Shown piece by piece: positions 1-6,205 of a stretch of 28,126 bases of DNA. The position numbers were made by a program, and so were the translations under genes. The DNA lies in contig JAVBLE010000063.1 of assembly GCA_031553685.1 (NCBI GenBank), forward strand, positions 1 to 28,126, written 5' to 3'. The stretch comes from JAFGVL01 sp031553685 (GTDB lineage Bacteria; Bacteroidota; Bacteroidia; Bacteroidales; Paludibacteraceae). Numbering within the stretch: position 1 is the stretch's first letter; the number at the start of each line of letters is the position of its first letter. The notes under the pieces were generated by a model. That model ran no database searches. It was given only the letters and a program-made list of their open reading frames with translations, and was not told the DNA's origin.

Positions 1-44
1 TATTTCTCCACAACGATATCACTATTTTTTGTGTATCTAGACAT
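1..44 (-). CDS. possible 5' end of a gene running off the window
   Basis: On the minus strand an ATG at 44-42 opens a frame of 14 codons that stays open to the window edge (begins MSRYTKNSDIVV). A perfect AAGGAGG lies 12 bases upstream (57-62 on the plus strand as CCTCCTT region), an unusually strong Shine-Dalgarno match for this genome. The piece is too short to assign a family, and chance cannot be excluded. It is reported because the ribosome binding site and the open frame agree. Confidence 0.35.
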   Translation of the reverse strand, partial: MSRYTKNSDIVVEK

Positions 45-126
45 CACAGCTCTTACCTCCTTCCGATTTATCAATAAAAATACAACTCTTGTGATTAATC
101 GGTATTTTTTTTTTTGGTAAAGGTAC

Positions 127-239
127 GAGACATCGCAAAAGATTTATTAATCAGGCTTCTGCGATTGCGGGTCAAGCCCGCAATGACGATACTTTTATTG
201 ATTTTGTATTGTTCTTTTATTTTTTGTCATGTACTAAGA
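127..239. repeat. mosaic repeat block, tRNA-proximal left copy
   Basis: Three short repeat modules are joined here. Positions 127-142 (GAGACATCGCAAAAGA) recur inverted at 612-627. Positions 164-184 form a hairpin with 8-bp arms ATTGCGGG/CCCGCAAT, a module seen again at 25701-25721 and 27203-27223. Positions 207-239 recur as a direct repeat with one mismatch at 653-685. Such palindromic modules are common dispersed repeats in Bacteroidota genomes. No coding frame is supported between 45 and 382. Confidence 0.75.
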
Positions 240-382
240 AACTATGCGGAGAACAAGAGCAATAACTCTATTTTGTGAATCAAACCTTTATCAGTCAAGC
301 TGAAGATACCAGATAGAATTTTAGGATTTAAAGCCTACTAAGGGTTCTTTGCGGTAAAAATTACATTTAAAGGCAAAAATAG

Positions 383-414
383 TTTGACAAATCCAAAAAT
401 CTTTTCTACATTTG
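383..414 (+). promoter_or_regulatory. Bacteroidetes-type promoter for tRNA-Ser
   Basis: TTTG at 383-386 and TACATTTG at 407-414 are separated by exactly 20 bases, matching the -33 TTTG / -7 TAnnTTTG consensus of the Bacteroidota primary sigma factor. The predicted transcript start is near 420, about 33 bases before the mature tRNA. Confidence 0.8.
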
Positions 415-452
415 CAACCGCAAACGAGGAATTTGCACCAAGCCACGAACAA

Positions 453-539
453 GGTGGGATGGGTGAGTGGCTGAAACCACCAGTTTGCTAAACTGACGAA
501 CGGGAAACTGTTCCGCGAGTTCGAATCTCGCTCCCACCG
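453..539 (+). tRNA. tRNA-Ser (anticodon GCT)
   Basis: A class II tRNA of 87 bases. The acceptor stem pairs GGTGGGA (453-459) with TCCCACC (532-538), followed by discriminator G539. The anticodon loop TTGCTAA gives anticodon GCT, reading AGC and AGU serine codons. A long variable arm (GAACGG...CTGTTC type) and a T arm GCGAG-TTCGAAT-CTCGC confirm the serine class. The 3' CCA is not encoded and would be added afterwards. The outermost anticodon-stem pair is a C-A mismatch, which is tolerated. The gene has its own promoter at 383-414 and terminator at 541-573. Confidence 0.95.
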
Positions 540-540
540 C

Positions 541-573
541 AAAGGCTAAGTATTAATTACTTAGCCTTTTTTT
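541..573 (+). terminator. rho-independent terminator after tRNA-Ser
   Basis: A perfect 12-bp stem (AAAGGCTAAGTA at 541-552 with its complement at 558-569), a 5-base loop and a run of Ts to 573, starting two bases after the tRNA. Confidence 0.9.
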
Positions 574-611
574 ATTAAAAATAATCGTGTCCGAAACGCG
601 GCATTAATCAG

Positions 612-685
612 TCTTTTGCGATGTCTCGACAAACTCGACATGACGATGCGTCTATTGTTCTTTTAATTTTTGTCATGTACTAAGA
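612..685. repeat. mosaic repeat block, tRNA-proximal right copy
   Basis: Positions 612-627 are the exact inverted copy of 127-142. Positions 620-648 carry a GCGAT...ATGACGAT frame with a different filling (TCTCGACAAACTCGACA type) from the left copy. Positions 653-685 are a 33-base direct repeat of 207-239 with one difference. The tRNA with its promoter and terminator therefore sits between two related mosaics. Confidence 0.75.
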
Positions 686-702
686 TTATTTTTATGAAAT
701 TA

Positions 703-740
703 AAAACACCATAGGGATTGTTGTTTTCCTATGGTGTTTT
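703..740 (-). terminator. terminator of the methylmalonyl-CoA decarboxylase operon
   Basis: A perfect 13-bp stem (AAAACACCATAGG at 703-715 with 728-740) and 12-base loop, lying 23 bases beyond the stop of the last operon gene. Read on the minus strand the stem ends in TTTT followed by TAATTT. It has Ts on both sides and could work in both directions. Confidence 0.8.
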
Positions 741-762
741 CTTGTTTGGATTGGATTATATT

Positions 763-1980
763 TTATAGCATTGGGACAATCGAAATCAGTAATCCTGCTA
801 TTATCGCAGATGTGATAACGCCGGTGATGTTGGCTCCTAAAGCATCGGGCAGGATAATTGCGTTTGGATTGATTTTGCTTACTTCTTTTTGAACTACTTT
901 GGCTGTGGTCGGTACACAGCTTACTCCGGCAATTCCAATGGTAGGATTGAATTTTCCTTTTTTGATAAAAAACATGACATAGCCGCCAATGATACCGCCT
1001 ACTCCGGAGAAAAATAATGCTAAAATTCCTAATACTAATAGCTTGAGCACTGTGGGGTTGAGCAAAAGGTGCGCTTCACACAACACGCCGAGCAGTATTC
1101 CCAACATAAAAGTGGATCCATATAGCAAGGGTCCTTGTATGAATTCTAAAATATTTTTTAATCCGGATTCTTTGATAGCTATCCCCATAAAAAGTGAGAA
1201 AAATAATGGCGATGCTACCGGAAATAACAAGCATAGCACTAAGCACAATACTACTGCCATCATTAGCTTAACTCCTGTTGAAACGGGTTTTGCTTCTTTT
1301 TTAGGTGGTTCGGATTTAATGCCTCGATATTTTTTGGGTACCATAGCCCGGATTAGGTAAGGATATCCACCATAGGTTAAACCTAAGTAGAGGTAGGCTA
1401 CTACGGTGATTGGGACAAACAGTTTTGGTGCCAGTTGCAACGATGTAAAAAGTACCATCGGACCGTCAGCTCCTCCTACAGTGGCTACTGATGCGGCTTC
1501 GTTGAGATTTAACCCCATATTAACCGCCAAGGGAATGGTAACAAAAGTTCCCAGCTCGGCAAACAGGGCTAAAAACATGCTTACAAACGGGCGTCGAAGA
1601 ATGTAACCAATGTCAATGAGCGAACCAATTCCCATGAAAATGAAACAGGCAATAAGTCCGTTGCTGAATGCAAAGGTGTATATCGGTTGCAGCCAATCTA
1701 TCTGCATGGTTTGTATCAAGGCGTCTGTATCGCTTAGGAGCGGGTCGAGGAAAAGGTTGCCCATCGTATCGTTGGGCATAATCATTACTCCGGCATTGAT
1801 GGCGACCATACCTAAGCCCATCGGCACCATCAGAAGGGCTTCCAGGATACCTTTGTACCCTAAATAAACCAACAGTCCACCCAAGACGATAAGTCCCAAA
1901 CGGGTGAAAGCAATGGTACTATCGTCCAAAAAGAAAGTAGAAATTCCTTGAAATAGGTCTATCAAAAAGTTACTATCCAT
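763..1980 (-). CDS. mmdB: Na+-translocating decarboxylase beta subunit (OadB/MmdB family)
   Basis: The integral membrane subunit that couples decarboxylation of carboxybiotin to Na+ export. The 405-residue length fits the family. The sequence is a series of hydrophobic helices. It carries the family hallmark GGADGP (about residues 168-173, in the region known to hold a Na+-site aspartate) and a second conserved segment near the C-terminus, LPDALGANITGVITSAI, with the Asn and Ser known from family mutagenesis. It is the last gene of the operon, 30 bases after the 68-residue protein, and is followed by the terminator at 703-740. Methylmalonyl-CoA as substrate is inferred from the neighbours (epimerase and MmdA); the beta subunit alone cannot distinguish oxaloacetate, glutaconyl-CoA or methylmalonyl-CoA systems. 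Confidence 0.93.
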   Translation of the reverse strand: MDSNFLIDLFQGISTFFLDDSTIAFTRLGLIVLGGLLVYLGYKGILEALLMVPMGLGMVAINAGVMIMPNDTMGNLFLDPLLSDTDALIQTMQIDWLQPIYTFAFSNGLIACFIFMGIGSLIDIGYILRRPFVSMFLALFAELGTFVTIPLAVNMGLNLNEAASVATVGGADGPMVLFTSLQLAPKLFVPITVVAYLYLGLTYGGYPYLIRAMVPKKYRGIKSEPPKKEAKPVSTGVKLMMAVVLCLVLCLLFPVASPLFFSLFMGIAIKESGLKNILEFIQGPLLYGSTFMLGILLGVLCEAHLLLNPTVLKLLVLGILALFFSGVGGIIGGYVMFFIKKGKFNPTIGIAGVSCVPTTAKVVQKEVSKINPNAIILPDALGANITGVITSAIIAGLLISIVPML

Positions 1981-2010
1981 TGTTATTTCTTTGATTGTCT
2001 ATAGTTAATA

Positions 2011-2217
2011 TCATTTACCACGCCTGACTTTTCGTTTCTGGTTTTTCAGGTTTCGTTCGTTTATCATTTGTTTCATATCGCGAAACGATTGACGGCTTCG
2101 TTTTTTCTTCAATTCAATACTTGTCGAATTATACAAAGCCCAAATAATACCGGCAACCAGCATGGCAATGGCGGCAGCGAGTATATAAATCAGCAACGAT
2201 GTGTATATTATTTTCAT
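2011..2217 (-). CDS. small single-span membrane protein in the decarboxylase operon
   Basis: A 68-residue protein with one N-terminal membrane helix (about residues 6-28, LIYILAAAIAMLVAGIIWALY) and a very basic cytoplasmic tail rich in Lys and Arg. I do not recognise a specific family. The gene is supported by a perfect AGAGGAGG 6 bases before the ATG, and by its position 15 bases after the biotin carrier stop and 30 bases before the beta subunit. Helix plus soluble tail resembles a cut-down OadG, so it may be an extra small subunit like the delta/epsilon subunits of Veillonella methylmalonyl-CoA decarboxylase. That role is inference. The separate 125-residue OadG-like gene upstream makes the presence of two small subunits notable. 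Confidence 0.75.
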   Translation of the reverse strand: MKIIYTSLLIYILAAAIAMLVAGIIWALYNSTSIELKKKRSRQSFRDMKQMINERNLKNQKRKVRRGK

Positions 2218-2232
2218 TTTAGCCTCCTCTGT

Positions 2233-2673
2233 TTATTCTATCTCAAACATGATGTCGCCTTCCATAATGGTTTTCCCTTTGGACACATGGATAGACTTAA
2301 TTCTTCCGTTTTTATCAGAATTGATGATGTTTTCCATTTTCATGGCTTCGAGGCAACAAAGTTTTTCGCCTACTTTGATTTCTTTTCCTTCATACACATA
2401 TACATCGAGGATGATACCCGGAAGTGGCGATTTGATAACACCGGCAGTCGGTTTTTCGGACGCCACCATTTTTTGTTCTGTTGGGGTAATATCTGTTGAA
2501 GGAACGGCTTCGGTCATTATCAGTTTTGGCGATTTTCCAACCGGATCGAGCGATTGTGAAGTCTGCACGGAATAGGTGTATCCGTTCACTTCCACTTCGG
2601 CAGTATCATTCGAAACGGAATGAATGGTTACATCGTATTCGCTTCCGTTGATATTAAAAGAAAATTGTTTCAT
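2233..2673 (-). CDS. biotin carboxyl carrier protein of the decarboxylase
   Basis: A 146-residue biotin carrier that shuttles CO2 from the carboxyltransferase to the membrane beta subunit. The C-terminal biotinyl domain (about residues 78-146) has the biotinylation motif EAMKM with the target Lys at residue 112, and the family-typical PLPG 35 residues or less upstream (84-87). The N-terminal ~50 residues form the beta-rich stretch usual in Bacteroidetes carriers (starts MKQFSFNINGSEYDV), followed by a Thr/Pro/Ser linker. The gene follows the OadG-like gene by 59 bases. Assignment to this complex, and not to acetyl-CoA carboxylase, rests on the operon. Confidence 0.92.
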   Translation of the reverse strand: MKQFSFNINGSEYDVTIHSVSNDTAEVEVNGYTYSVQTSQSLDPVGKSPKLIMTEAVPSTDITPTEQKMVASEKPTAGVIKSPLPGIILDVYVYEGKEIKVGEKLCCLEAMKMENIINSDKNGRIKSIHVSKGKTIMEGDIMFEIE

Positions 2674-2732
2674 CGGTATTTATCTTTAGAGTAAAGAACA
2701 AAGACAGCAGCCCTTATTCGTTTATTTAATCA

Positions 2733-3110
2733 TTATCTGCGGGGATTTTGTCTCAAAGTATAAATTTTCGAGTTCCAAGGAGAATATATTCTCGAAACCC
2801 GTTGTAAGGTTGTTTTAAGATGTTCTTTCCGGTCAATTTCTTTTTTGTACAGATAAAGAGCCATAGCAATAGCAGCAGCCTCTTCCTCGTGTATTTCGTG
2901 GTCGAGGCTTTTTATTTCCTGAATTACAATTGGTTCTAATGCAGGTTCTTTTTCTGCATTTTCTTTTTCTAAGACCCGTTTTGTTCTATTCAAAAAGAAA
3001 AAGAAAAGAAGCACTAATATCGCAATCAATACCCAAAAGTAAACCGCCGACGGCTCGGACACTGTATCTAAGAAATGATGGATGATATTTTTATTAGTTT
3101 GTAAAAACAT
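2733..3110 (-). CDS. OadG-like gamma/delta subunit of the decarboxylase
   Basis: A 125-residue protein with one membrane helix (about residues 22-42, VYFWVLIAILVLLFFFFL), then a charged stretch, an EEEAAAIAMALYLY segment and a conserved-looking basic C-terminus ending SPWNSKIYTLRQNPRR. This is the layout of the small subunit that anchors the carboxyltransferase to the beta subunit and assembles the complex. The position between mmdA and the biotin carrier is the usual one. The upstream gap of 75 bases is filled by a strong hairpin (3112-3182). Sequence similarity in this family is weak, so the call depends partly on context. Confidence 0.8.
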   Translation of the reverse strand: MFLQTNKNIIHHFLDTVSEPSAVYFWVLIAILVLLFFFFLNRTKRVLEKENAEKEPALEPIVIQEIKSLDHEIHEEEAAAIAMALYLYKKEIDRKEHLKTTLQRVSRIYSPWNSKIYTLRQNPRR

Positions 3111-3111
3111 A

Positions 3112-3182
3112 ATTCAAAAATTTAAAGATTCAATGTTCAAAGATTTTGCAGTATACAATCTTTGAACATTGAAATTTTGAAT
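3112..3182. repeat. large hairpin inside the decarboxylase operon
   Basis: A perfect 17-bp inverted repeat (3129-3145 with 3157-3173, arms TTCAATGTTCAAAGATT), 11-base loop, plus an outer 8-bp pair (3112-3119 with 3175-3182, ATTCAAAA). It starts 4 bases after the mmdA stop and fills the gap to the next gene. There is no T-run, so it is not a standard terminator. It may mark an RNA stability or processing site, or be a dispersed repeat. A related TTCAAAGATT palindrome lies at 9826-9851. Confidence 0.8.
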
Positions 3183-3185
3183 AAT

Positions 3186-4736
3186 TTATAATGGTAAATT
3201 AGAATGTTTTTTAGGTGGATTCAATTCTTTTTTAGTGGATAATGTTTGCAGCGCCCGAATGATTTTGAAACGCGTAGTGCTTGGTTCAATCACATCATCG
3301 ATATAGCTATATTTGGCGGCTACATACGGATTTGAGAACTTTTCGCGATATTCGATTTCTTTTTCATTCATGAATTTTTGGCGCTCTTCGGCATCGGTAA
3401 CTTTGGCTAAATCACTGCCATAAACAATTTCGATAGCGCCTTTGCCTCCCATTACGGCTATTTCGGCAGAGGGCCATGCATAGTTTACATCGCCGCGAAG
3501 ATGCTTTGAACTCATCACATCATACGCTCCACCGTATGCTTTGCGTAAAATAACGGTAACTTTTGGCACAGTTGCTTCGCCATAAGCATAAAGCAATTTT
3601 GCGCCATGAATAATGATTCCGCCATATTCTTGCGCTGTTCCCGGAAGGAAACCCGGCACATCCACCAAGGTAAGCAACGGAACATTGAATGCATCGCAAA
3701 AACGCACAAAGCGCGCGGCTTTACGCGAAGCATTAATATCGAGCGTACCGGCTATATAATTGGGCTGATTGGCGACAATGCCTACCGATTGCCCATTGAA
3801 GCGACCGAAACCACAAATAATATTTGGAGCATATTGGCTGTGCACTTCCAAAAACTCCGACTCGTCGACCAACAAAAGGATTACTTCCTTCATGTCGTAC
3901 GCTTTGTTCGGATTTTCGGGGATTATCGTGTTCAGTTCTTCAATAATGCGGGTAGAATTGTCGGCAGTAACCTGCATCGGGGCATCTTCCAAATTGTTTT
4001 GAGGCAAGAAACTAAGCAGTTTGCGAATAAGTAAAAGTCCTTCCTGCTCGCTTTTGGCAACAAAATGTGTAACACCCGATTTGCTTGCATGTATGAACGA
4101 ACCGCCAAGCTCTTCGGTGGTAACTTCCTCGTGTGTAACGGTTTTCACCACTTTAGGTCCGGTAAGGAACATGTAGCTCATGCCTTCGACCATAATAATA
4201 AAATCGGTCAACGCAGGCGAATAGACTGCCCCACCGGCACATGGACCAAAAATAGCCGAAATCTGAGGCACTACGCCTGACGCCAAAATGTTGCGTTGAA
4301 AAATCTCGGCATAACCTGCCAAACTTTTTACACCTTCTTGTATGCGTGCACCACCCGAATCGTTGATACCGATGATGGGCGCACCCATTTTCATCGCCAA
4401 ATCGATGACTTTACAGATTTTTTGCGACATGGTTTCGGACAGCGAACCGCCAAATACCGTAAAATCTTGTGCATACACATACACCAAACGCCCGTCAATT
4501 GTGCCACTTCCGGTTACTACACCATCGCCGTAATACTCTTCCTTGTCCAAATCGAAATCGGTACAACGATGGAGTACAAACATGTCGAGTTCTTCAAAGC
4601 TGTCTTCGTCCAACAGCATATTGATACGCTCGCGGGCTGTGAATTTGTTTTTGGCATGCTGCGAATCGATGCGCTTTTGTCCGCCTCCTAATTTGGCTTT
4701 TTCGCGCAATTCATATAATAGGTCTAACTTATTCAT
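3186..4736 (-). CDS. mmdA: methylmalonyl-CoA decarboxylase alpha subunit (carboxyltransferase)
   Basis: A 516-residue biotin-dependent carboxyltransferase of the propionyl-CoA carboxylase beta / MmdA family. It transfers the carboxyl group of (S)-methylmalonyl-CoA to biotin, releasing propionyl-CoA. Full length with both crotonase-like halves: the N-terminal half has YAQDFTVFGGSLSE, GINDSGGARIQEGV and the oxyanion loop GPCAGGAVYSPA; the C-terminal half has DVPGFLPGTAQE and KAYGGAYDVM. The start at 4736 (MNKLDLLYELREKAKLGGG) is the family's usual one. The gene follows the epimerase by 88 bases, and the membrane subunits follow it, so decarboxylation with Na+ export is favoured over ATP-driven propionyl-CoA carboxylation; no biotin carboxylase gene is present. 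Confidence 0.95.
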   Translation of the reverse strand: MNKLDLLYELREKAKLGGGQKRIDSQHAKNKFTARERINMLLDEDSFEELDMFVLHRCTDFDLDKEEYYGDGVVTGSGTIDGRLVYVYAQDFTVFGGSLSETMSQKICKVIDLAMKMGAPIIGINDSGGARIQEGVKSLAGYAEIFQRNILASGVVPQISAIFGPCAGGAVYSPALTDFIIMVEGMSYMFLTGPKVVKTVTHEEVTTEELGGSFIHASKSGVTHFVAKSEQEGLLLIRKLLSFLPQNNLEDAPMQVTADNSTRIIEELNTIIPENPNKAYDMKEVILLLVDESEFLEVHSQYAPNIICGFGRFNGQSVGIVANQPNYIAGTLDINASRKAARFVRFCDAFNVPLLTLVDVPGFLPGTAQEYGGIIIHGAKLLYAYGEATVPKVTVILRKAYGGAYDVMSSKHLRGDVNYAWPSAEIAVMGGKGAIEIVYGSDLAKVTDAEERQKFMNEKEIEYREKFSNPYVAAKYSYIDDVIEPSTTRFKIIRALQTLSTKKELNPPKKHSNLPL

Positions 4737-4747
4737 CTTGTCGGATT

Positions 4748-4842
4748 TACTATTGCATTATTTACAATTTACTATTTAACTTCTGATAAAATGTTTAAAT
4801 TGTAAATGGTCAATGGTTAAATTGTCAATGATTAGGATTTTC
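4748..4842. repeat. A+T-rich intergenic repeat of TTTACTATTT type
   Basis: The gap between epimerase and mmdA is built of permutations of ATTTAC/GTAAAT words. It includes a 12-bp perfect inverted pair (4760-4771 with 4796-4807, ATTTACAATTTA). The right end runs into the epimerase 3' end. A similar string lies at 11790-11826 next to the ABC-F start. Confidence 0.55.
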
Positions 4843-5235
4843 GCAAAGTTCGGTCAGTACTCCGAGCGTCGATTTTGGATGAAGGAAACCGATATTTAAT
4901 CCTTCGGCGCCTTTGCGTGGTTGTTTATCTATTAATTGTACGCCGAGTTCTTCAGCTTGTTTCAAGCGTTCAGCCAAATCGGTTACGGCAAAAGCGATGT
5001 GATGGATACCTTCGCCTTTTTTCTCAATAAATTTACCGATAGGACCTTCGGGGTCGGTCGATTCGAGGAGTTCTATTTTAGTGTCGCCCACTTTGAAGAA
5101 AGCGGTTTTTACTTTTTGATCAACTACTTCTTCGATGGCGTAACATTTCAGACCTAATACTTTTTCGTAAAACGGAATGGCGGTTTCGAGGCTTTTTACA
5201 GCAATGCCGATGTGCTCAATGTGCGATGGATTCAT
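4825..5235 (-). CDS. mce: methylmalonyl-CoA epimerase
   Basis: A 136-residue protein of the vicinal oxygen chelate fold that interconverts (R)- and (S)-methylmalonyl-CoA, linking methylmalonyl-CoA mutase to the decarboxylase. It has two beta-alpha-beta-beta-beta modules: HIEHIGIAVKSL at the start with a metal-ligand His (residue 8), IELLEST, GEGIHHIAFAV with the second His, and TELCE at the C-terminus with the ligand Glu. The length is normal for the family. It is the first gene of the operon, with a good promoter at 5308-5339. The mutase itself is not in this window. Confidence 0.96.
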   Translation of the reverse strand: MNPSHIEHIGIAVKSLETAIPFYEKVLGLKCYAIEEVVDQKVKTAFFKVGDTKIELLESTDPEGPIGKFIEKKGEGIHHIAFAVTDLAERLKQAEELGVQLIDKQPRKGAEGLNIGFLHPKSTLGVLTELCENPNH

Positions 5236-5307
5236 TATAAATTTAATTTAAACAAGTGATAATTAAGTTTGTTTTTCTTTTACAAAAAGTTTTCAAAAAT
5301 TTGCACG

Positions 5308-5339
5308 CAAATCTACATTAAAAAATTATTGAAAGCAAA
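5308..5339 (-). promoter_or_regulatory. promoter of the epimerase-decarboxylase operon
   Basis: Read on the minus strand: TTTG (5339-5336), a 20-base spacer, TAGATTTG (5315-5308). This matches the Bacteroidetes TTTG-N20-TAnnTTTG promoter. The expected start near 5301 gives a 5' leader of about 65 bases before the mce ATG at 5235. The rest of the 5236-5550 gap is A+T-rich and holds the divergent rlmH promoter area. Confidence 0.8.
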
Positions 5340-5506
5340 GAAGTTGCAAGGTATTTTTTCTAAAAAATAAAAAATTGAATATGTTTGCATAACTTATTAT
5401 GTTTCATTTTATTGTGATAAAATATAAAAAGATTTTTCATTTTAATTTTCAATGATTTTTTTTGTAAAAGATTTTCATTTTGGGTGGTGATATGTCTTCA
5501 ATTGGT

Positions 5507-5514
5507 TAATTTTG
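5507..5514 (+). promoter_or_regulatory. probable -7 box upstream of rlmH
   Basis: TAATTTTG matches TAnnTTTG and lies 37 bases before the rlmH ATG. The nearest TTTG upstream (5479-5482) is 24 bases away, longer than the ideal 19-21, so only the -7 box is a good match. Confidence 0.45.
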
Positions 5515-5550
5515 TGGTGCAATCTTTGTAGCTGTTATTTTTTATATAAA

Positions 5551-6024
5551 ATGAAAGTGATATTATTGGTAGTTGGGAAAACGACTGATGCTTACCTGCA
5601 AGAAGGAGTTTCTATTTATTTAAACAGGTTGAAACATTATCTGCCGTTCGCAATGGAAGTTATTCCCGAGTTAAAAAACACGAAAAGCCTCTCGTTTGAA
5701 CAACAAAAGGAGAAAGAATCGGATTTGATTCTTGATTTTGTGCAAACAGGAGATGAGGTTGTTTTGCTTGACGAACGGGGAAAGGAATTTAGTTCCACAG
5801 GTTTTTCACAATATATGGAACAGAAAATGAATGCTTCGCCTAAACGATTGGTGTTTGTAATTGGTGGAGCGTATGGTTTTTCGGAAAAATTGTATGTGCG
5901 GGCTAATGGAAAACTATCGGTATCAAAAATGACTTTTTCGCACCAAATGATACGGCTTATCTTTGTGGAACAGTTGTACAGGGCTATGACTATACTGAAA
6001 GGCGAGCCTTATCATCATGAGTAA
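5551..6024 (+). CDS. rlmH: 23S rRNA (pseudouridine-1915-N3) methyltransferase RlmH
   Basis: A 157-residue SPOUT-class methyltransferase that methylates pseudouridine 1915 in helix 69 of 23S rRNA. Family features are all present: N-terminal MKVILLVVGKT, the SAM-binding knot segment VFVIGGAYGFSE, and the invariant C-terminus QLYRAMTILKGEPYHHE. The frame is open 13 codons further upstream, but the ATG at 5551 gives the normal family start and length. It is a single gene, with the divergent decarboxylase operon upstream. Confidence 0.96.
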   Translation: MKVILLVVGKTTDAYLQEGVSIYLNRLKHYLPFAMEVIPELKNTKSLSFEQQKEKESDLILDFVQTGDEVVLLDERGKEFSSTGFSQYMEQKMNASPKRLVFVIGGAYGFSEKLYVRANGKLSVSKMTFSHQMIRLIFVEQLYRAMTILKGEPYHHE

Positions 6025-6084
6025 CAATAATTATTTTAAAATAAATAATGATACATTTTGTAACCATGAAATCTATTAGCCAGA

Positions 6085-6148
6085 GATTGCTTCGTTCCTC
6101 GCAATGACGCTTAGGTTAGCGGTTGTCATTGCGAGGAACGAAGCAATC
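6085..6148. repeat. palindromic dispersed repeat (GATTGCTTCGTTCCTCGCAA type)
   Basis: A perfect 24-bp inverted repeat (6085-6108 with 6125-6148) around a 16-base loop. The arm, beginning GATTGCTTCGTTCCTCGCAA, is a well-known kind of dispersed repeat in many bacterial genomes. It ends in the same AATGACG word as the 164-190 and 27203-27228 modules. It sits in the leader of the sensor kinase gene. Confidence 0.85.
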
Positions 6149-6205
6149 CGAACCGATGAAAATAGATCAATAAACTGTTTTGTAAACTTAAGAATTATTT
6201 TTTTA

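Noticed and set aside
321..542. A 73-codon open frame on the minus strand
   Set aside because: It runs antisense through the tRNA-Ser gene and its promoter and has no family resemblance.
6104..6205. A 34-codon longer N-terminus for the sensor kinase
   Set aside because: The extension is encoded by the palindromic repeat and its flank; the ATG at 6206 directly precedes a typical basic-then-hydrophobic signal anchor.
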